This document shows positions 33,016-41,379 of a DNA stretch of 64,000 bases, one piece after another. The translations under genes and the position numbers were made by a program. The stretch comes from an uncultured delta proteobacterium (GTDB lineage: Bacteria > Myxococcota > Myxococcia > Myxococcales > 40CM-4-68-19). Where the stretch lies: NCBI GenBank assembly GCA_903911145.1, contig CAIWCD010000018.1, forward strand, positions 62,001-126,000, read 5' to 3'. The notes below the pieces were generated by a model. It ran no database searches, had not been told where the DNA came from, and worked only from the letters and a program-made list of their open reading frames with translations. Numbering within the stretch: the stretch's first letter is position 1; every line of letters begins with the position of its first letter.

Positions 33016-34055
33016 GCCGCGAACTCGATGACGCACGTCGGGCCGGGGCCGAAAGCGCTGCCGTGCGGGCCGTGCGGGTACTCCTGCTGCTCCTGCCGAT
33101 CCTCGCGGCCGCGATGGCGCTTGGCCTCACCAGCGGCGGGCAGCCGATCTCGCTCACTGCGGCGCTGCACGGCATCGAGCCCGACTCGACCATCCTGCGT
33201 TCGCTGCGTCTGCCGCGCGTGCTCCTCGCCGCCGAGGTGGGCGCGGCCCTCTCCCTTGCGGGCGTCGCGCTGCAGGCCCTCCTGCGCAATCCGCTCGCCG
33301 ATCCGTTCGTATTCGGCCTCTCCGGTGGCGCAGCGCTCGGCTCGGCGCTCGTCGCGGTGATCGCGCCCGCGGCCGCGGCCAGTGCGGCCTCCCTGCTCGG
33401 TCTCGTTCCCCAGCAGGTGGCGGCCTGCGCGGGGGCCTTCGGTGCGGCCGTGATGGTCTTCACTCTCGGGCGCGTGCGCGGCCAGCTCAATCCCGAGCGC
33501 GCGCTGCTGCTCGGCGTCGTCTTCAATTCGTTTGCATCGGCGGTCGTCATCGCGGCTCAAGCGCTGCTGCGCCCCGAGCGCACGCAGCAGATGCTTCTCT
33601 GGCTCTCGGGAACTCTCGGCTACGAGACGCCCCCCGTGCTGATCGCCGCGGGCCTCGCAGTGATGCTCCCTCTCGCGGCCCTGACGGCGCTCGCTGGCCG
33701 GCTCAATCTGCTCGCGCTCGGTGACGAGGAGGCGACCTCGCTCGGTGTCGACGTCGGCCAGACGCGCGCGCTTTCGTTCCTCGCGGCGAGCATCGCGGTG
33801 GGCGCATCGGTGGCGCTCACGGGCCTCGTCGGATTCGTCGGGCTCGTGGTGCCGCACGCGGTGCGCATGCTGACAGGTCCTGATCATCGCGTGCTCCTCC
33901 CTGCGTCCGCGCTCGGCGGCGCGATCTTCCTCGTGCTCGCCGACGCCGCTGCGCGCATGCTCTTTCGTGCCGTCGGCGCGGAGCCTCCGGTGGGCGCCGT
34001 GACCGCGCTGATCGGCGCGCCTCTCTTCGTTCTCCTGCTTCGGAGGCGCGCGTGA
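33012..34055 (+). CDS. btuC: Cobalamin ABC transporter permease (FecCD family)
   Basis: 347 aa, ATG overlapping the btuF stop as ATGA. About ten hydrophobic helices with FecCD signatures: SLRLPRVLLAAEVGAALSLA, ALLRNPLADPFVFGLSGGAAL, LVGFVGLVVPHAVRMLTGPD and VGAVTALIGAPLFVLLLRR. It imports the vitamin from the periplasm as a homodimer with two BtuD subunits. Length is normal for the family. Position between btuF and btuD in a riboswitch-controlled operon supports cobalamin rather than iron-siderophore specificity. Confidence 0.92.
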   Translation: MSRELDDARRAGAESAAVRAVRVLLLLLPILAAAMALGLTSGGQPISLTAALHGIEPDSTILRSLRLPRVLLAAEVGAALSLAGVALQALLRNPLADPFVFGLSGGAALGSALVAVIAPAAAASAASLLGLVPQQVAACAGAFGAAVMVFTLGRVRGQLNPERALLLGVVFNSFASAVVIAAQALLRPERTQQMLLWLSGTLGYETPPVLIAAGLAVMLPLAALTALAGRLNLLALGDEEATSLGVDVGQTRALSFLAASIAVGASVALTGLVGFVGLVVPHAVRMLTGPDHRVLLPASALGGAIFLVLADAAARMLFRAVGAEPPVGAVTALIGAPLFVLLLRRRA

Positions 34056-34924
34056 GCGATCGCGGAAAGCCAGACGGGACGCGGGGGAGCGCGATTCGTG
34101 CGCTCTCGCTCGTTTCTCCTGCGACGGCCGCGACGCTGCTGTCTTTGCGCGAAGTCGCCTTCCGCCATCCGGGCTCGCCCGCGGGTGCGCCCGAAGCGGT
34201 GAAGTCGGTCACGCTCTCGGTGCGCGCTGGCGAGATCGTCGGACTGTGCGGACCGAACGCGGCCGGCAAGAGCACACTGGCGCGCCTCGCCTGTGGCCTC
34301 TTGCGCGCGGACGCGGGTTCGATTGAACTCGGCGGCGCGCTGCTCGAGTCGCTCACTCTGCGCGCGCGGGCCAAGCAGGTCGCCTTCCTCGGACAGCAGA
34401 GCTTCTCGGAGCTTCCGTTCACCGGGCGCGAAGTGGCGCTGATGGGCAGGGCGCCGCATCTGGGCCTCTGGTCGCTCGAGGCGAAAGGAGATCGCGCGCA
34501 CGCCGAAGCGGCTCTCGCTGAACTCGACGTTCTCCATCTCGCCGATCGCCGCGTCTCGCAGATGTCGGGAGGCGAGCGCCAGCGCATCTTCCTCGCGCGC
34601 GCGTTTGCGCAGGACGCGGCTCTCTCGGTGCTCGACGAGCCGACGGTCGCGCTCGATCTCGCGCACCAGGTGCTCCTCGTGAATGCGCTGCGCAGCCGAG
34701 CCCGTGCGGGGAAGGGCGCGCTGCTTGTGCTTCACGACTTGAGCCTCGCCGCAGCCGCGTGCGATCGCCTGGCGCTGGTGGTCGATGGGCGAATCCTCGC
34801 GGAGGGAACTCCCGCCGATGTCCTCGTGCCTGCGCTGCTCGAGCAGGCCTACGGGACGGCGGTCGATGTGGTGCGCGATCCCGCGACGGGCCTGCCGATG
34901 GTCACGCCGCGCGTGCAGCGTTAG
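34052..34924 (+). CDS. btuD: Cobalamin ABC transporter ATPase
   Basis: 290 aa, GTG start overlapping the btuC stop (GTGA). Walker A GPNAAGKST near residue 70, Q-loop around VAFLGQQSF, signature MSGGERQRIFLARA, Walker B LSVLDEPTVALDLAHQ and H-loop LVLHDLSLAAAACD are all present. This is the FecE/BtuD-type ATPase energising BtuC. An N-terminal extension of about 30 residues precedes the core. Its TAG stop overlaps the stop codon of the convergent MFS gene by three bases. Confidence 0.93.
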   Translation: MSDRGKPDGTRGSAIRALSLVSPATAATLLSLREVAFRHPGSPAGAPEAVKSVTLSVRAGEIVGLCGPNAAGKSTLARLACGLLRADAGSIELGGALLESLTLRARAKQVAFLGQQSFSELPFTGREVALMGRAPHLGLWSLEAKGDRAHAEAALAELDVLHLADRRVSQMSGGERQRIFLARAFAQDAALSVLDEPTVALDLAHQVLLVNALRSRARAGKGALLVLHDLSLAAAACDRLALVVDGRILAEGTPADVLVPALLEQAYGTAVDVVRDPATGLPMVTPRVQR

Positions 34925-36306
34925 CGAGGCGTTGCGCGCTCGAGCAGAGGTCGGGCGCGAAATCGCATCGGGAGGATCGCCAGAGGCGCACTGAGCGCGA
35001 GCACGAGAAAGCAGAGCGCTGCTCCCGCCTCGCCGTGCGTGTGAACCGCCTGCGCGCAGAGCGCCACGCCGATGCTGCCGCCGAGCTGTCGCAAGAGATA
35101 GAAGAGGCTCGCGCTCGTCGCGAGATCTTGTTCGGGCACCTCTGCAAACGCGAACGCGTTCATCCCGACATAGAGGATCCCCGTCCCCGCGCCGCGCAGG
35201 GCCTGGGCTCCCCAGGCGGCGCCGCCGTGCCGCCACGAGACGACCGCGAGCCAGATCATCGAGCCCGCGAAGCAGAGCGCGCCGACATCGCAGAGGTGCT
35301 GCGCGCGGAATCGCTTGAGCAGCGGACGCGCGGAGAGGATGAGCACGCCCGAGGTGACTCCGCCCATCGAGAGGATGAGTCCCGCGCGCGCAGCGGAGAG
35401 GTGGAGCTCGTTCTCCAGCGTCAGCGGTGTGAGGAACACGCTCGCGTAGAGGCCGACCCCGTAGAGCGCCGCGGCGACCAGCGTGCTCGCGAGCTGCGGA
35501 TGCCTCAGCACGCGCAACTCCACGGCTGGCGCGGGTGAGCGGCGTTCGTGAAGGATGAACGCGATCCCGCAGAGAGCCGCCAGAGGGAGGAGCCAGACGT
35601 GGTGCGCGCAGGCGAGCTGGAGAGAGAGCACAGCGGTGAGCAGCAGCGCGATCCCCTTCACGTCGATCGGCGTCGAGGATTTCGTTCGCGGTGGCGCGCG
35701 CAGAAAGCGCAGCACCAGAAACGTCGAGAGCACGCCGAGTGGGAGGTTGATCCAGAAGATCGAGCGCCAGCCGAGCGCGTCGGTGAGCAGTCCGCCGAGA
35801 GGAGGGCCGAAGAGCGGGCCGAGCACTGTCGCAAAGCCGAGCAGCGCCACTGCGGTTCCGCGGCGCTCTCCGGGAAAAAGCGTCATGAGAATTCCCTGCG
35901 CGAGCGGCAGCAGGCCCCCCGCGCCGAGCCCCTGCAGCGCGCGGAAGATCAAGAGGGATGCGGTCCCGGGCGCGAACGCGCAGGCGCCCGAGGCGAGCGT
36001 GAAGAGGATCACCGAGCCAGCGAAGTAGGCGCGCAGTCCCGTGCGCTGGGAGAGCGAGGCGGCGAGTGGCATCGCGATGAGGTTCGCCAGCGTGTAGCCC
36101 GTGACGACCCAACCGAGCAGCGGCAGTGACGCACCGAACTGGCTCTGCATCTGAGGCAGCGCGACGTTGACGATGCTCCCGTCGATCGCCTGCAGCATCG
36201 CCGCGAGCAGCACGCCCACGAGCGCGGGCACGGTGCTGCGCAGTTCGTCGCTGGCTGGCGCGGTCGATGTGCCGATGGCGGAGGAGGCGCTCAATGCGCG
36301 GGGCAC
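34921..36306 (-). CDS. MFS multidrug transporter, DHA2 (EmrB/QacA-like) family
   Basis: 461 aa from a GTG at 36306. Fourteen hydrophobic segments are suggested. Family motifs: QAIDGSIVNVALPQMQSQF in helix 1, GWVVTGYTLANLIAMPL in helix 2, GALFGPPLGG-type motif C (VLGPLFGPPLGGLLTDALGW) and WRSIFWINLPLGVL. These define drug/proton antiporters of the DHA2 group. It is convergent with the cobalamin operon and ends within the btuD stop. The substrate cannot be told from sequence. Confidence 0.9.
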   Translation of the reverse strand: MPRALSASSAIGTSTAPASDELRSTVPALVGVLLAAMLQAIDGSIVNVALPQMQSQFGASLPLLGWVVTGYTLANLIAMPLAASLSQRTGLRAYFAGSVILFTLASGACAFAPGTASLLIFRALQGLGAGGLLPLAQGILMTLFPGERRGTAVALLGFATVLGPLFGPPLGGLLTDALGWRSIFWINLPLGVLSTFLVLRFLRAPPRTKSSTPIDVKGIALLLTAVLSLQLACAHHVWLLPLAALCGIAFILHERRSPAPAVELRVLRHPQLASTLVAAALYGVGLYASVFLTPLTLENELHLSAARAGLILSMGGVTSGVLILSARPLLKRFRAQHLCDVGALCFAGSMIWLAVVSWRHGGAAWGAQALRGAGTGILYVGMNAFAFAEVPEQDLATSASLFYLLRQLGGSIGVALCAQAVHTHGEAGAALCFLVLALSAPLAILPMRFRARPLLERATPR

Positions 36307-36412
36307 TCTAAGGGGTCTCGTCTTTCGCCGCCTTCGCGTTCAGCTGGAGCGCTCGTGCGCTCGCGCATTTTGCGCCCCGCGCGGCCAGTCGGCGGGGGTA
36401 GATCGAACGATC

Positions 36413-37093
36413 GTGACTCGATCGCTCTGCCGTCTTTCGGAACACGCGCCGCTGCTTGCCGTGCTGCTCTTCGCGACTGCGTCGAGCGCGACCGCGCCGG
36501 GCTTTGACTGCCGCAAGGCGACGACGCCACAGGAGAAGGAGATCTGCGGCGACGAGGAGCTTTCGAAGCTCGACGCCGAGATGAGTCGCGCCTACCGCGG
36601 GCTGCTCTCGTCGCTCGAATCGCCCGAGGCTGCCTGGCTCAAGGCCGCGCAGAAGGAGTGGCTGCACGCGCGCAACCTCGAGTGCACGAGCGGGGCTGGC
36701 ATCGCGGCCTGCCTCCACGAACAACTCAAGCAGCGGCTCGACTATCTGAAGCTGCGCGAACTCGCCGCGGCCGCGCCCAGTGCGGCCCGGACGCTCTCCG
36801 GCGTCTATATCGGCCCGGAGAAATATCGGGTCGCGACGCTCGAACTTCGCCCGACGGCAGCCGGTCGCGCATGGGGCCGCATCGAGAGTGCGAGCGCTCG
36901 CAGCGTCTGCTCGTTCATCGGAAGCGGGTCGCTCGACAATGGCAAGGCGCTGCTCGTCGATCCCGAGACGCCGGCCTGTCTGGTCGAGGTGCGCATCTCC
37001 GCCGGCACCGCGACTGTCTCGGCCGATCCGTCCAGTTGCGCATCGTTCTGCGGCGCGAACGGTTCGCTCTCCGGCACGTATGTGAAGCAGTGA
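36413..37093 (+). CDS. LprI/DUF1311-domain secreted protein
   Basis: 226 aa from a GTG at 36413 (GGGGG about 10 bases upstream). The signal peptide has core APLLAVLLFATASSA, followed by FDCRKATTPQEKEICGDEEL and MSRAYRGLL...QKEWLHARNLEC. This Cys-patterned helical domain is LprI/DUF1311, proposed to inhibit lysozyme in some bacteria. About 100 further residues form a separate beta-rich domain with several Cys (RSVCSFIGSGSLDNGKALLV, SCASFCGANGSLSGTY). Start choice is tentative because the frame is open much further upstream. Divergent from the MFS gene. Confidence 0.8.
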   Translation: MTRSLCRLSEHAPLLAVLLFATASSATAPGFDCRKATTPQEKEICGDEELSKLDAEMSRAYRGLLSSLESPEAAWLKAAQKEWLHARNLECTSGAGIAACLHEQLKQRLDYLKLRELAAAAPSAARTLSGVYIGPEKYRVATLELRPTAAGRAWGRIESASARSVCSFIGSGSLDNGKALLVDPETPACLVEVRISAGTATVSADPSSCASFCGANGSLSGTYVKQ

Positions 37094-37132
37094 ATTCTTT
37101 CGCCGCGCAGGCAGCCCACGTAGGCTGACCGG

Positions 37133-37543
37133 ATGGATACGCAGCGGATTGGAACGCTGGTCTTTCTCGCGATCGGTCTCGGACTGTTTGCCGGTGTCAC
37201 GCTCATGGTGCGCAGCTCGAACGCGTTTCACGCGCGCGCAATCCCCGTGTCGGGCGTCGTGCTCGAGGTGGCGGACTTCCGCAACCAGACGGGAGATCTC
37301 TCGTACCGGGTGATCTTCGAATGGACCGCTCCGGATGGGCAGAAGCGCCAGTCGAATCTCTATGCGCAGACCGAGGATGCCTACAGCGTCGGCGAGAAGC
37401 TTTCCCTGCTCATCGACCCGCAGAGTCCGGACGCGCCGCCCGTCGGTGCGGGGCGCGGCAACCTGTGGCTCGCCGTTGGCATTCTGGGCATCCTCGGAGT
37501 CGGCTTCGCTGGCATCGCCATCAAGGTCATGCTGCGCCGGTAG
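37133..37543 (+). CDS. DUF3592-type membrane protein
   Basis: 136 aa. Two transmembrane helices (LVFLAIGLGLFAGVTLMV near the N-terminus and LAVGILGILGVGFAGIAI near the C-terminus) flank a small beta domain (IPVSGVVLEVADFRNQTGDL, YRVIFEWTAPDG, EKLSLLIDPQSPDAP). This is the DUF3592 layout, function unknown. The topology places the beta domain on one side of the membrane. 39 bp after the LprI-like gene, possibly co-transcribed. Confidence 0.8.
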   Translation: MDTQRIGTLVFLAIGLGLFAGVTLMVRSSNAFHARAIPVSGVVLEVADFRNQTGDLSYRVIFEWTAPDGQKRQSNLYAQTEDAYSVGEKLSLLIDPQSPDAPPVGAGRGNLWLAVGILGILGVGFAGIAIKVMLRR

Positions 37544-37649
37544 CGCACGGCGGCGTTCGCGCGGCAGCCAGTAAGTTGCGCACGGGCCGCCGCGGGAATA
37601 CGAGGACAGGCGCCCGCGTTTGCCCTCGACACCTCCGAAGGAATCACCC

Positions 37650-38258
37650 ATGCGTACGCCGCTCCTCCGATTCTCGCTCGCTCTGGCCGCTCTCGCCGTC
37701 TCTGCCTGCTCGACCCCCGAGGTGAAGCCGGACGTCAAGCCGCAGGCCGCCAAGCCGGCTGCGAAGGTCGAGACGCCGCCGCCGGCCGCGCCCGAGACGA
37801 CGCCGGCCGCGGAGTTCAAGGCGCAGGGCCAGGCCGAACTCGACAAGGCCCTCGAGCAGCTCAAGTCGGTCAGCGTCTTCTTCGAGTTCGATTCGTCGAC
37901 GCTCACCAAGGACGCCTCGGACAAGCTCGGCGTTGTCGGCGATGTGCTTTCGCGCCACCCCGAGCTCGACGTGAAGATCGAGGGCAACTGCGACGAGCGC
38001 GGCAGCGCGCAGTACAATCTCGCGCTCGGCCAGAAGCGTGCGGACGTGGTGAAGAAGTATCTCGCGCAGCTCGGCGTGAAGGCCGGTCAGATCAAGGCCA
38101 TCTCGCTCGGCTCGGAGAAGCCCGCCGACCCCGGACACGATGAGGATGCGTGGAAGAAGAACCGCCGCGCCGATGTGCAATCGGGGCCCGATTCGGCGAA
38201 GCCGGCGAGCAACGGCGACGCGACGGCGGCACCTGCGGCGCCTGCTCCGACGAAGTAG
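37650..38258 (+). CDS. pal: Peptidoglycan-associated lipoprotein (Pal/OmpA domain)
   Basis: 202 aa from the ATG at 37650 (GAAGGA upstream). Lipobox AVSAC at about residue 20, a Lys/Pro/Ala-rich linker of about 50 residues, then the OmpA-like peptidoglycan-binding domain: FFEFDSSTLTKDASDKL, KIEGNCDERGSAQYNLALGQ, RADVVKKYLAQLGV, KKNRRADV. The CDERG motif and the NLALGQ block are typical of Pal, which ties the outer membrane to murein. After the domain there is an Ala-rich tail of about 25 residues. No tolB is adjacent. Confidence 0.93.
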   Translation: MRTPLLRFSLALAALAVSACSTPEVKPDVKPQAAKPAAKVETPPPAAPETTPAAEFKAQGQAELDKALEQLKSVSVFFEFDSSTLTKDASDKLGVVGDVLSRHPELDVKIEGNCDERGSAQYNLALGQKRADVVKKYLAQLGVKAGQIKAISLGSEKPADPGHDEDAWKKNRRADVQSGPDSAKPASNGDATAAPAAPAPTK

Positions 38259-38274
38259 CAGGCGGAGTGACGCT

Positions 38275-38299
38275 GTTACATATTCTGTAAAGATGTAAC
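38275..38299. repeat. AT-rich dyad at convergent 3' ends
   Basis: GTTACAT-N11-ATGTAAC, perfect 7-bp arms, covers the stop codon of the inositol-phosphatase gene and lies 17 bp after pal. It may be a weak shared terminator. Base composition is much more AT-rich than both genes. Confidence 0.45.
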
Positions 38300-39172
38300 T
38301 TTCGCGCGGGACTCTGCGAGGACCGCGCGGGCAGCGGCCGCGAGCGCCTTCGGGCTGGCGACGATCTCTCCGCCGCCGAGTGCGTGCGCGCTGCCGTCGA
38401 ATGCGCTCACGGTTCCGCCGGCCTCTTCGACCAGCAGGAGGCCGGTCGCGACGTCCCACGGCTTGAGACCCTGTTCGTAGAAGAGATCGATGCGCCCAGC
38501 CGCGACGTAGGCGAGATCGAGCGACGCGGAGCCGAGGCGGCGCGTGCCGCGCGCGAGCTCGGTGAACTTGCCGAACGCGTCGACCAACTCGGAGAGGCGA
38601 GCGCGCTTCTCGACGGGAAAGCCCGTGCAGATGACGGCCTGTCCGAGGGTCTCCGCGCTCGAGACGGCGAGGCGGCGCTCGGGCGGCTCGCTCGCAGGAC
38701 GGTGTGCGGGCACCGACGAGAGATTGGCCCTCCCGACAAATGCCCCGCCGCCGCGGATCGCGCGGAACCGCTCCCCGCGCGTGGGATCGACCGTGCAGCC
38801 CGCGACCACCTGGCCCTTGAGCTCGACGGCGACGGTGCAGGAGAAGAACGGAATGCCGTGCGCGTAGTTGGTGGTGCCGTCGAGCGGATCGACGATGAAG
38901 CGGCAGCGTGCGGCGCCCTCGCCATGCGCGCCGCTCTCCTCCGCGAGCACAGCGACACCCGGCATCCGCTCGGCGAGAAAGTTCAGCACGCGCTCTTCCG
39001 CAGCGCGATCGGCGTCCGTCACGAGATCGATGCGGCCCTTGAGCAGCACCTCGCGCGGTCTCTCGAACAGCTCGCGCAGCACCCGCGCGCCGGTCTCCGC
39101 TGCAGCCACACAGATCGAAGCCAGCTCGAGGTGCTGCGCATCGGGCATCGCGGGAGGCGGTGACGAACTCAT
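38276..39172 (-). CDS. suhB: Inositol monophosphatase-family protein (SuhB-like)
   Basis: 298 aa. The metal-binding motifs of the family are present: LAEESGAHG (EE), FIVDPLDGTTNYAHGIPFF (DPxDGT) and KPWDVATGLLLVEEAGG (WDxAAG type). Enzymes of this fold dephosphorylate inositol or related sugar phosphates; bacterial SuhB also helps rRNA antitermination, so the main role is not certain. About 30 residues longer than E. coli SuhB. The final residues (KVTSLQNM) come from an AT-rich patch that includes an inverted repeat. Confidence 0.88.
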   Translation of the reverse strand: MSSSPPPAMPDAQHLELASICVAAAETGARVLRELFERPREVLLKGRIDLVTDADRAAEERVLNFLAERMPGVAVLAEESGAHGEGAARCRFIVDPLDGTTNYAHGIPFFSCTVAVELKGQVVAGCTVDPTRGERFRAIRGGGAFVGRANLSSVPAHRPASEPPERRLAVSSAETLGQAVICTGFPVEKRARLSELVDAFGKFTELARGTRRLGSASLDLAYVAAGRIDLFYEQGLKPWDVATGLLLVEEAGGTVSAFDGSAHALGGGEIVASPKALAAAARAVLAESRAKVTSLQNM

Positions 39173-39202
39173 GGCCGAGATTCTATCCGATCATCGCAGC
39201 GA

Positions 39203-39748
39203 TCACGGCGATTGATCGTGCGCCGATTCTTCGAGCAGCGCGTCGAGCGCTTTCTCGAGGTGGGCGGCGAATTCGGGATCGTCGGCAGATGCTCGAAAGC
39301 GGACAGCGCCGCGTCGATCGAGCAGCAGCGCGGCCGGGAGCATCTCGATGCCGAGCGAATCGGCGACGCGTGCGCTCTCGTCCCAGCGAACGGGCAGAGC
39401 GAGCTTGAGCGCATCGACGAACGGCGCGACCGGAGTGAGCGTGTCATCGATGGAGATGGCGAAGGCCGCAAACCCGCTCCCAGAGTGGCTGCGCGCGATT
39501 TCGTCTGTGTGCGGAAGCCCCCGCCGGCACGGCTCGCACCAGGTCGCGAAGAAGTCGAGCAGCACCACGCATCCGCGCAAACTCGAGATCGTCTGCGGAG
39601 TTCCGGAGAGATCGTGCAGCGTTCCGTCGATCGGCGGGCCGCCTCGCGGAGCCAGTGCTGCGCGATCGCTCCGGGCCGCGCCCAGCAAGGCGCAGCTGCT
39701 CATCGCGAGAATCGCAGCGAGCGATGCAAGACGGCCGACGAGCCTCAC
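39203..39748 (-). CDS. TlpA-like thioredoxin-fold lipoprotein
   Basis: 181 aa from a GTG at 39748, which overlaps the stop of mpl as GTGA. The leader LASLAAILAMSSC ends in a lipobox, so the mature protein is probably lipid-anchored. The redoxin domain has VVLLDFFATWCEPCRRGLPH with the WCxxC redox pair and later MLPAALLLDRRGAV, including the cis-Pro region. Such proteins reduce or transfer electrons to periplasmic disulfides. Translation coupling to mpl is notable because the functions seem unrelated. It could receive electrons from the DsbD encoded 6 kb away (inference). Confidence 0.85.
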   Translation of the reverse strand: MRLVGRLASLAAILAMSSCALLGAARSDRAALAPRGGPPIDGTLHDLSGTPQTISSLRGCVVLLDFFATWCEPCRRGLPHTDEIARSHSGSGFAAFAISIDDTLTPVAPFVDALKLALPVRWDESARVADSLGIEMLPAALLLDRRGAVRFRASADDPEFAAHLEKALDALLEESAHDQSP

Positions 39749-41169
39749 TTCGCGAGCGCCGTGAGCAGCTTTTCGTGGATGCCGCCGAACGCACCGTTGC
39801 TCATGGCGAGCACGACGTCGCCACTCTTGAGCTCGGGAGAGAGAGCCTCGACGATCGCGTCCGCCGAGGCGTACCAGCGCGCCTGCGTGCCCGTCGCTGC
39901 GATGTCGCGAACCATCTTCTGCGCGTCGACCCGCTCGCTCTCGGGCACCTTCGCGAGCGCGCTCGGCTGGCTGATGACCGCCAGATCTGCGTCGGCGAAC
40001 GCGTGGGCATATTCGTCCTGGTGAATCTTGCGCATCGCCGTGTTGCTGCGCGGCTCGAAGATGGCGATGAGGCGCTGGCCGGCATGCTGCGCCTTCACGG
40101 CCGCAATCGTCTCGCGCACGGCGGTCGGGTGGTGCGCGAAGTCGTCGATCACCGAGATGTCGCGCACGATGCCGCGAAGTTCCTGCCGCCGCTTGACGCC
40201 CTTGAACGAAGCGAAGCCGGTCGCGATCTCCGCGTGCGTGAGTCCGAGTGCGCGGCAGGCCGCGTAGACGCCGAGACCGTTCTCGACATTGTGCCGCCCC
40301 GCTGCGTTCAGGAGCAGCGCGCCCTCGCTCTTGCCTCTGAAGATCGGCTCGAACGCCGCGCCGCGCGGAGAGAGCGAAAGTCCGCGCATGCTCCAGTCGA
40401 CGTCGCTGCCATCGGCGCCGCGCGCGTCGTCGACGGCTCGATAACTTTCGATTTTGCACTTTGCAAAATTCGATAATTTCTTCCAGTTCGCAAAGCAGGC
40501 GCAGGCGGCGATGAAGCCGTCATCGGGCACGAGCGCGAAGAACTTCTCGAACGCGCTCTCGTAGGCCGCCATGTCCTTGTAGATGTCGGCGTGATCGAAC
40601 TCCGCGCCGGTGAAGACTGCGGTGCGCGGGCGGTAGTGCATGAACTTGGGGCCCTTGTCGAAATAGGCCGTGTCGTATTCGTCGCCCTCGACGACGAAGT
40701 GCGCCCCCTTGCCGAGGCGGAAGCCCTCGTTGAAGTTGAGCGGGACGCCGCCGACGAGCAGCGACGGTTCGCGGCCCGCGCTCTGCAGCACCCAGGCGAG
40801 CAGGCTCGTCGTCGTGGTCTTGCCGTGCGTGCCGGCGACGACGACGCTGTGCCTCTCGAGGAGAAAGAGCTCTTCGAGCGCTTCGGGAAAGCTCACGTGC
40901 GGGATGCCGCGGCGGCGCAGTTCAGTCGCCTCGACGTTCTGCGCGCGGATGACATTTCCCACGACGGCGAGATCGGGCGGCTTGCCGGCGCTCCAGAGAT
41001 TGTCGGCGCGATAGGGCGTGAAGACCTCGATTCCCCACTCGCGGAGCTTGTCGCTCATCGGAGGGTAGACGCCTTCATCACTGCCGCTGACTTGATGTCC
41101 GGCCGCGCGGAGGAGGCCCGCGAAGGAGCCCATTCCGGTGCCGGCGATGCCGAGGAGGTAGATGCGCAT
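39745..41169 (-). CDS. mpl: UDP-N-acetylmuramate:L-alanyl-gamma-D-glutamyl-meso-DAP ligase
   Basis: 474 aa. A Mur ligase that reattaches recycled murein tripeptide to UDP-MurNAc. Motifs: GIAGTGMGSFAGLLRAAGHQ at the N-terminus, ATP-binding GTHGKTTTTSLLAWVL, FDHADIYKDMAAYESAF, GVKRRQELRG, VIDDFAHHPTAV and MSNGAFGGIHEKLL. The lack of the MurC-type N-terminal GIGG and the FDHADI block favour Mpl over MurC. Around residues 230-245 (NWKKLSNFAKCKIESYR) codon use switches sharply to AT-rich codons, matching an AT-rich repeat-like island at 40438-40476. An LD-carboxypeptidase gene lies upstream in the same direction, consistent with murein recycling. Confidence 0.92.
   Translation of the reverse strand: MRIYLLGIAGTGMGSFAGLLRAAGHQVSGSDEGVYPPMSDKLREWGIEVFTPYRADNLWSAGKPPDLAVVGNVIRAQNVEATELRRRGIPHVSFPEALEELFLLERHSVVVAGTHGKTTTTSLLAWVLQSAGREPSLLVGGVPLNFNEGFRLGKGAHFVVEGDEYDTAYFDKGPKFMHYRPRTAVFTGAEFDHADIYKDMAAYESAFEKFFALVPDDGFIAACACFANWKKLSNFAKCKIESYRAVDDARGADGSDVDWSMRGLSLSPRGAAFEPIFRGKSEGALLLNAAGRHNVENGLGVYAACRALGLTHAEIATGFASFKGVKRRQELRGIVRDISVIDDFAHHPTAVRETIAAVKAQHAGQRLIAIFEPRSNTAMRKIHQDEYAHAFADADLAVISQPSALAKVPESERVDAQKMVRDIAATGTQARWYASADAIVEALSPELKSGDVVLAMSNGAFGGIHEKLLTALAK
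40438..40476. repeat. AT-rich island with TCGATAA units and a palindrome inside mpl
   Basis: Contains TCGATAA at 40438, a variant TCGATTT exactly 10 bp later at 40448, and a third TCGATAA at 40470. Between them lies the perfect palindrome ATTTTGCA-CTT-TGCAAAAT (40451-40469). It is translated in frame within mpl. Confidence 0.55.
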
Positions 41170-41214
41170 GGGGGCGCACGGTAGCCGAAGTCGGCGCGCG
41201 CGTGGCACGAGAAC

Positions 41215-41347
41215 GCCGCGGCGCATCGGGCTTCGCTGGCCGTGCTCAAACATGCATCCGCGGCTGACGCAGAACGTGCTCAGTTCGGGGATGGGTGCGG
41301 CCGCTCCTGAACTGCGCGCGGCCAGCGAAGCCCGACTGCGCCGCGGC
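41215..41347. repeat. Long inverted repeat upstream of mpl
   Basis: The left arm 41215-41242 and right arm 41319-41347 are complementary over 28 bp with a single-base bulge (core TCGGGCTTCGCTGGCCG). Inside the 76-bp loop is a smaller pair, CAGTTC (41281-41286) and GAACTG (41309-41314). The element fills most of the 210-bp spacer between the LD-carboxypeptidase and mpl genes, which otherwise contains no gene. Confidence 0.7.
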
Positions 41348-41379
41348 TCCTTCTCGGTCTTGGCGTGCGTCGAGTTCGG

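Noticed and set aside
33884-36112. 742-codon minus-strand frame across btuC/btuD and the MFS gene
   Set aside because: Crosses two convergent real genes and is Arg-rich.
36401-36430. GATCG repeats around the LprI-like start codon as a copy of the dispersed repeat
   Set aside because: Only the short word AACGATCG is shared with the repeat; the flanking blocks and the CCAATGATTGG core are absent.
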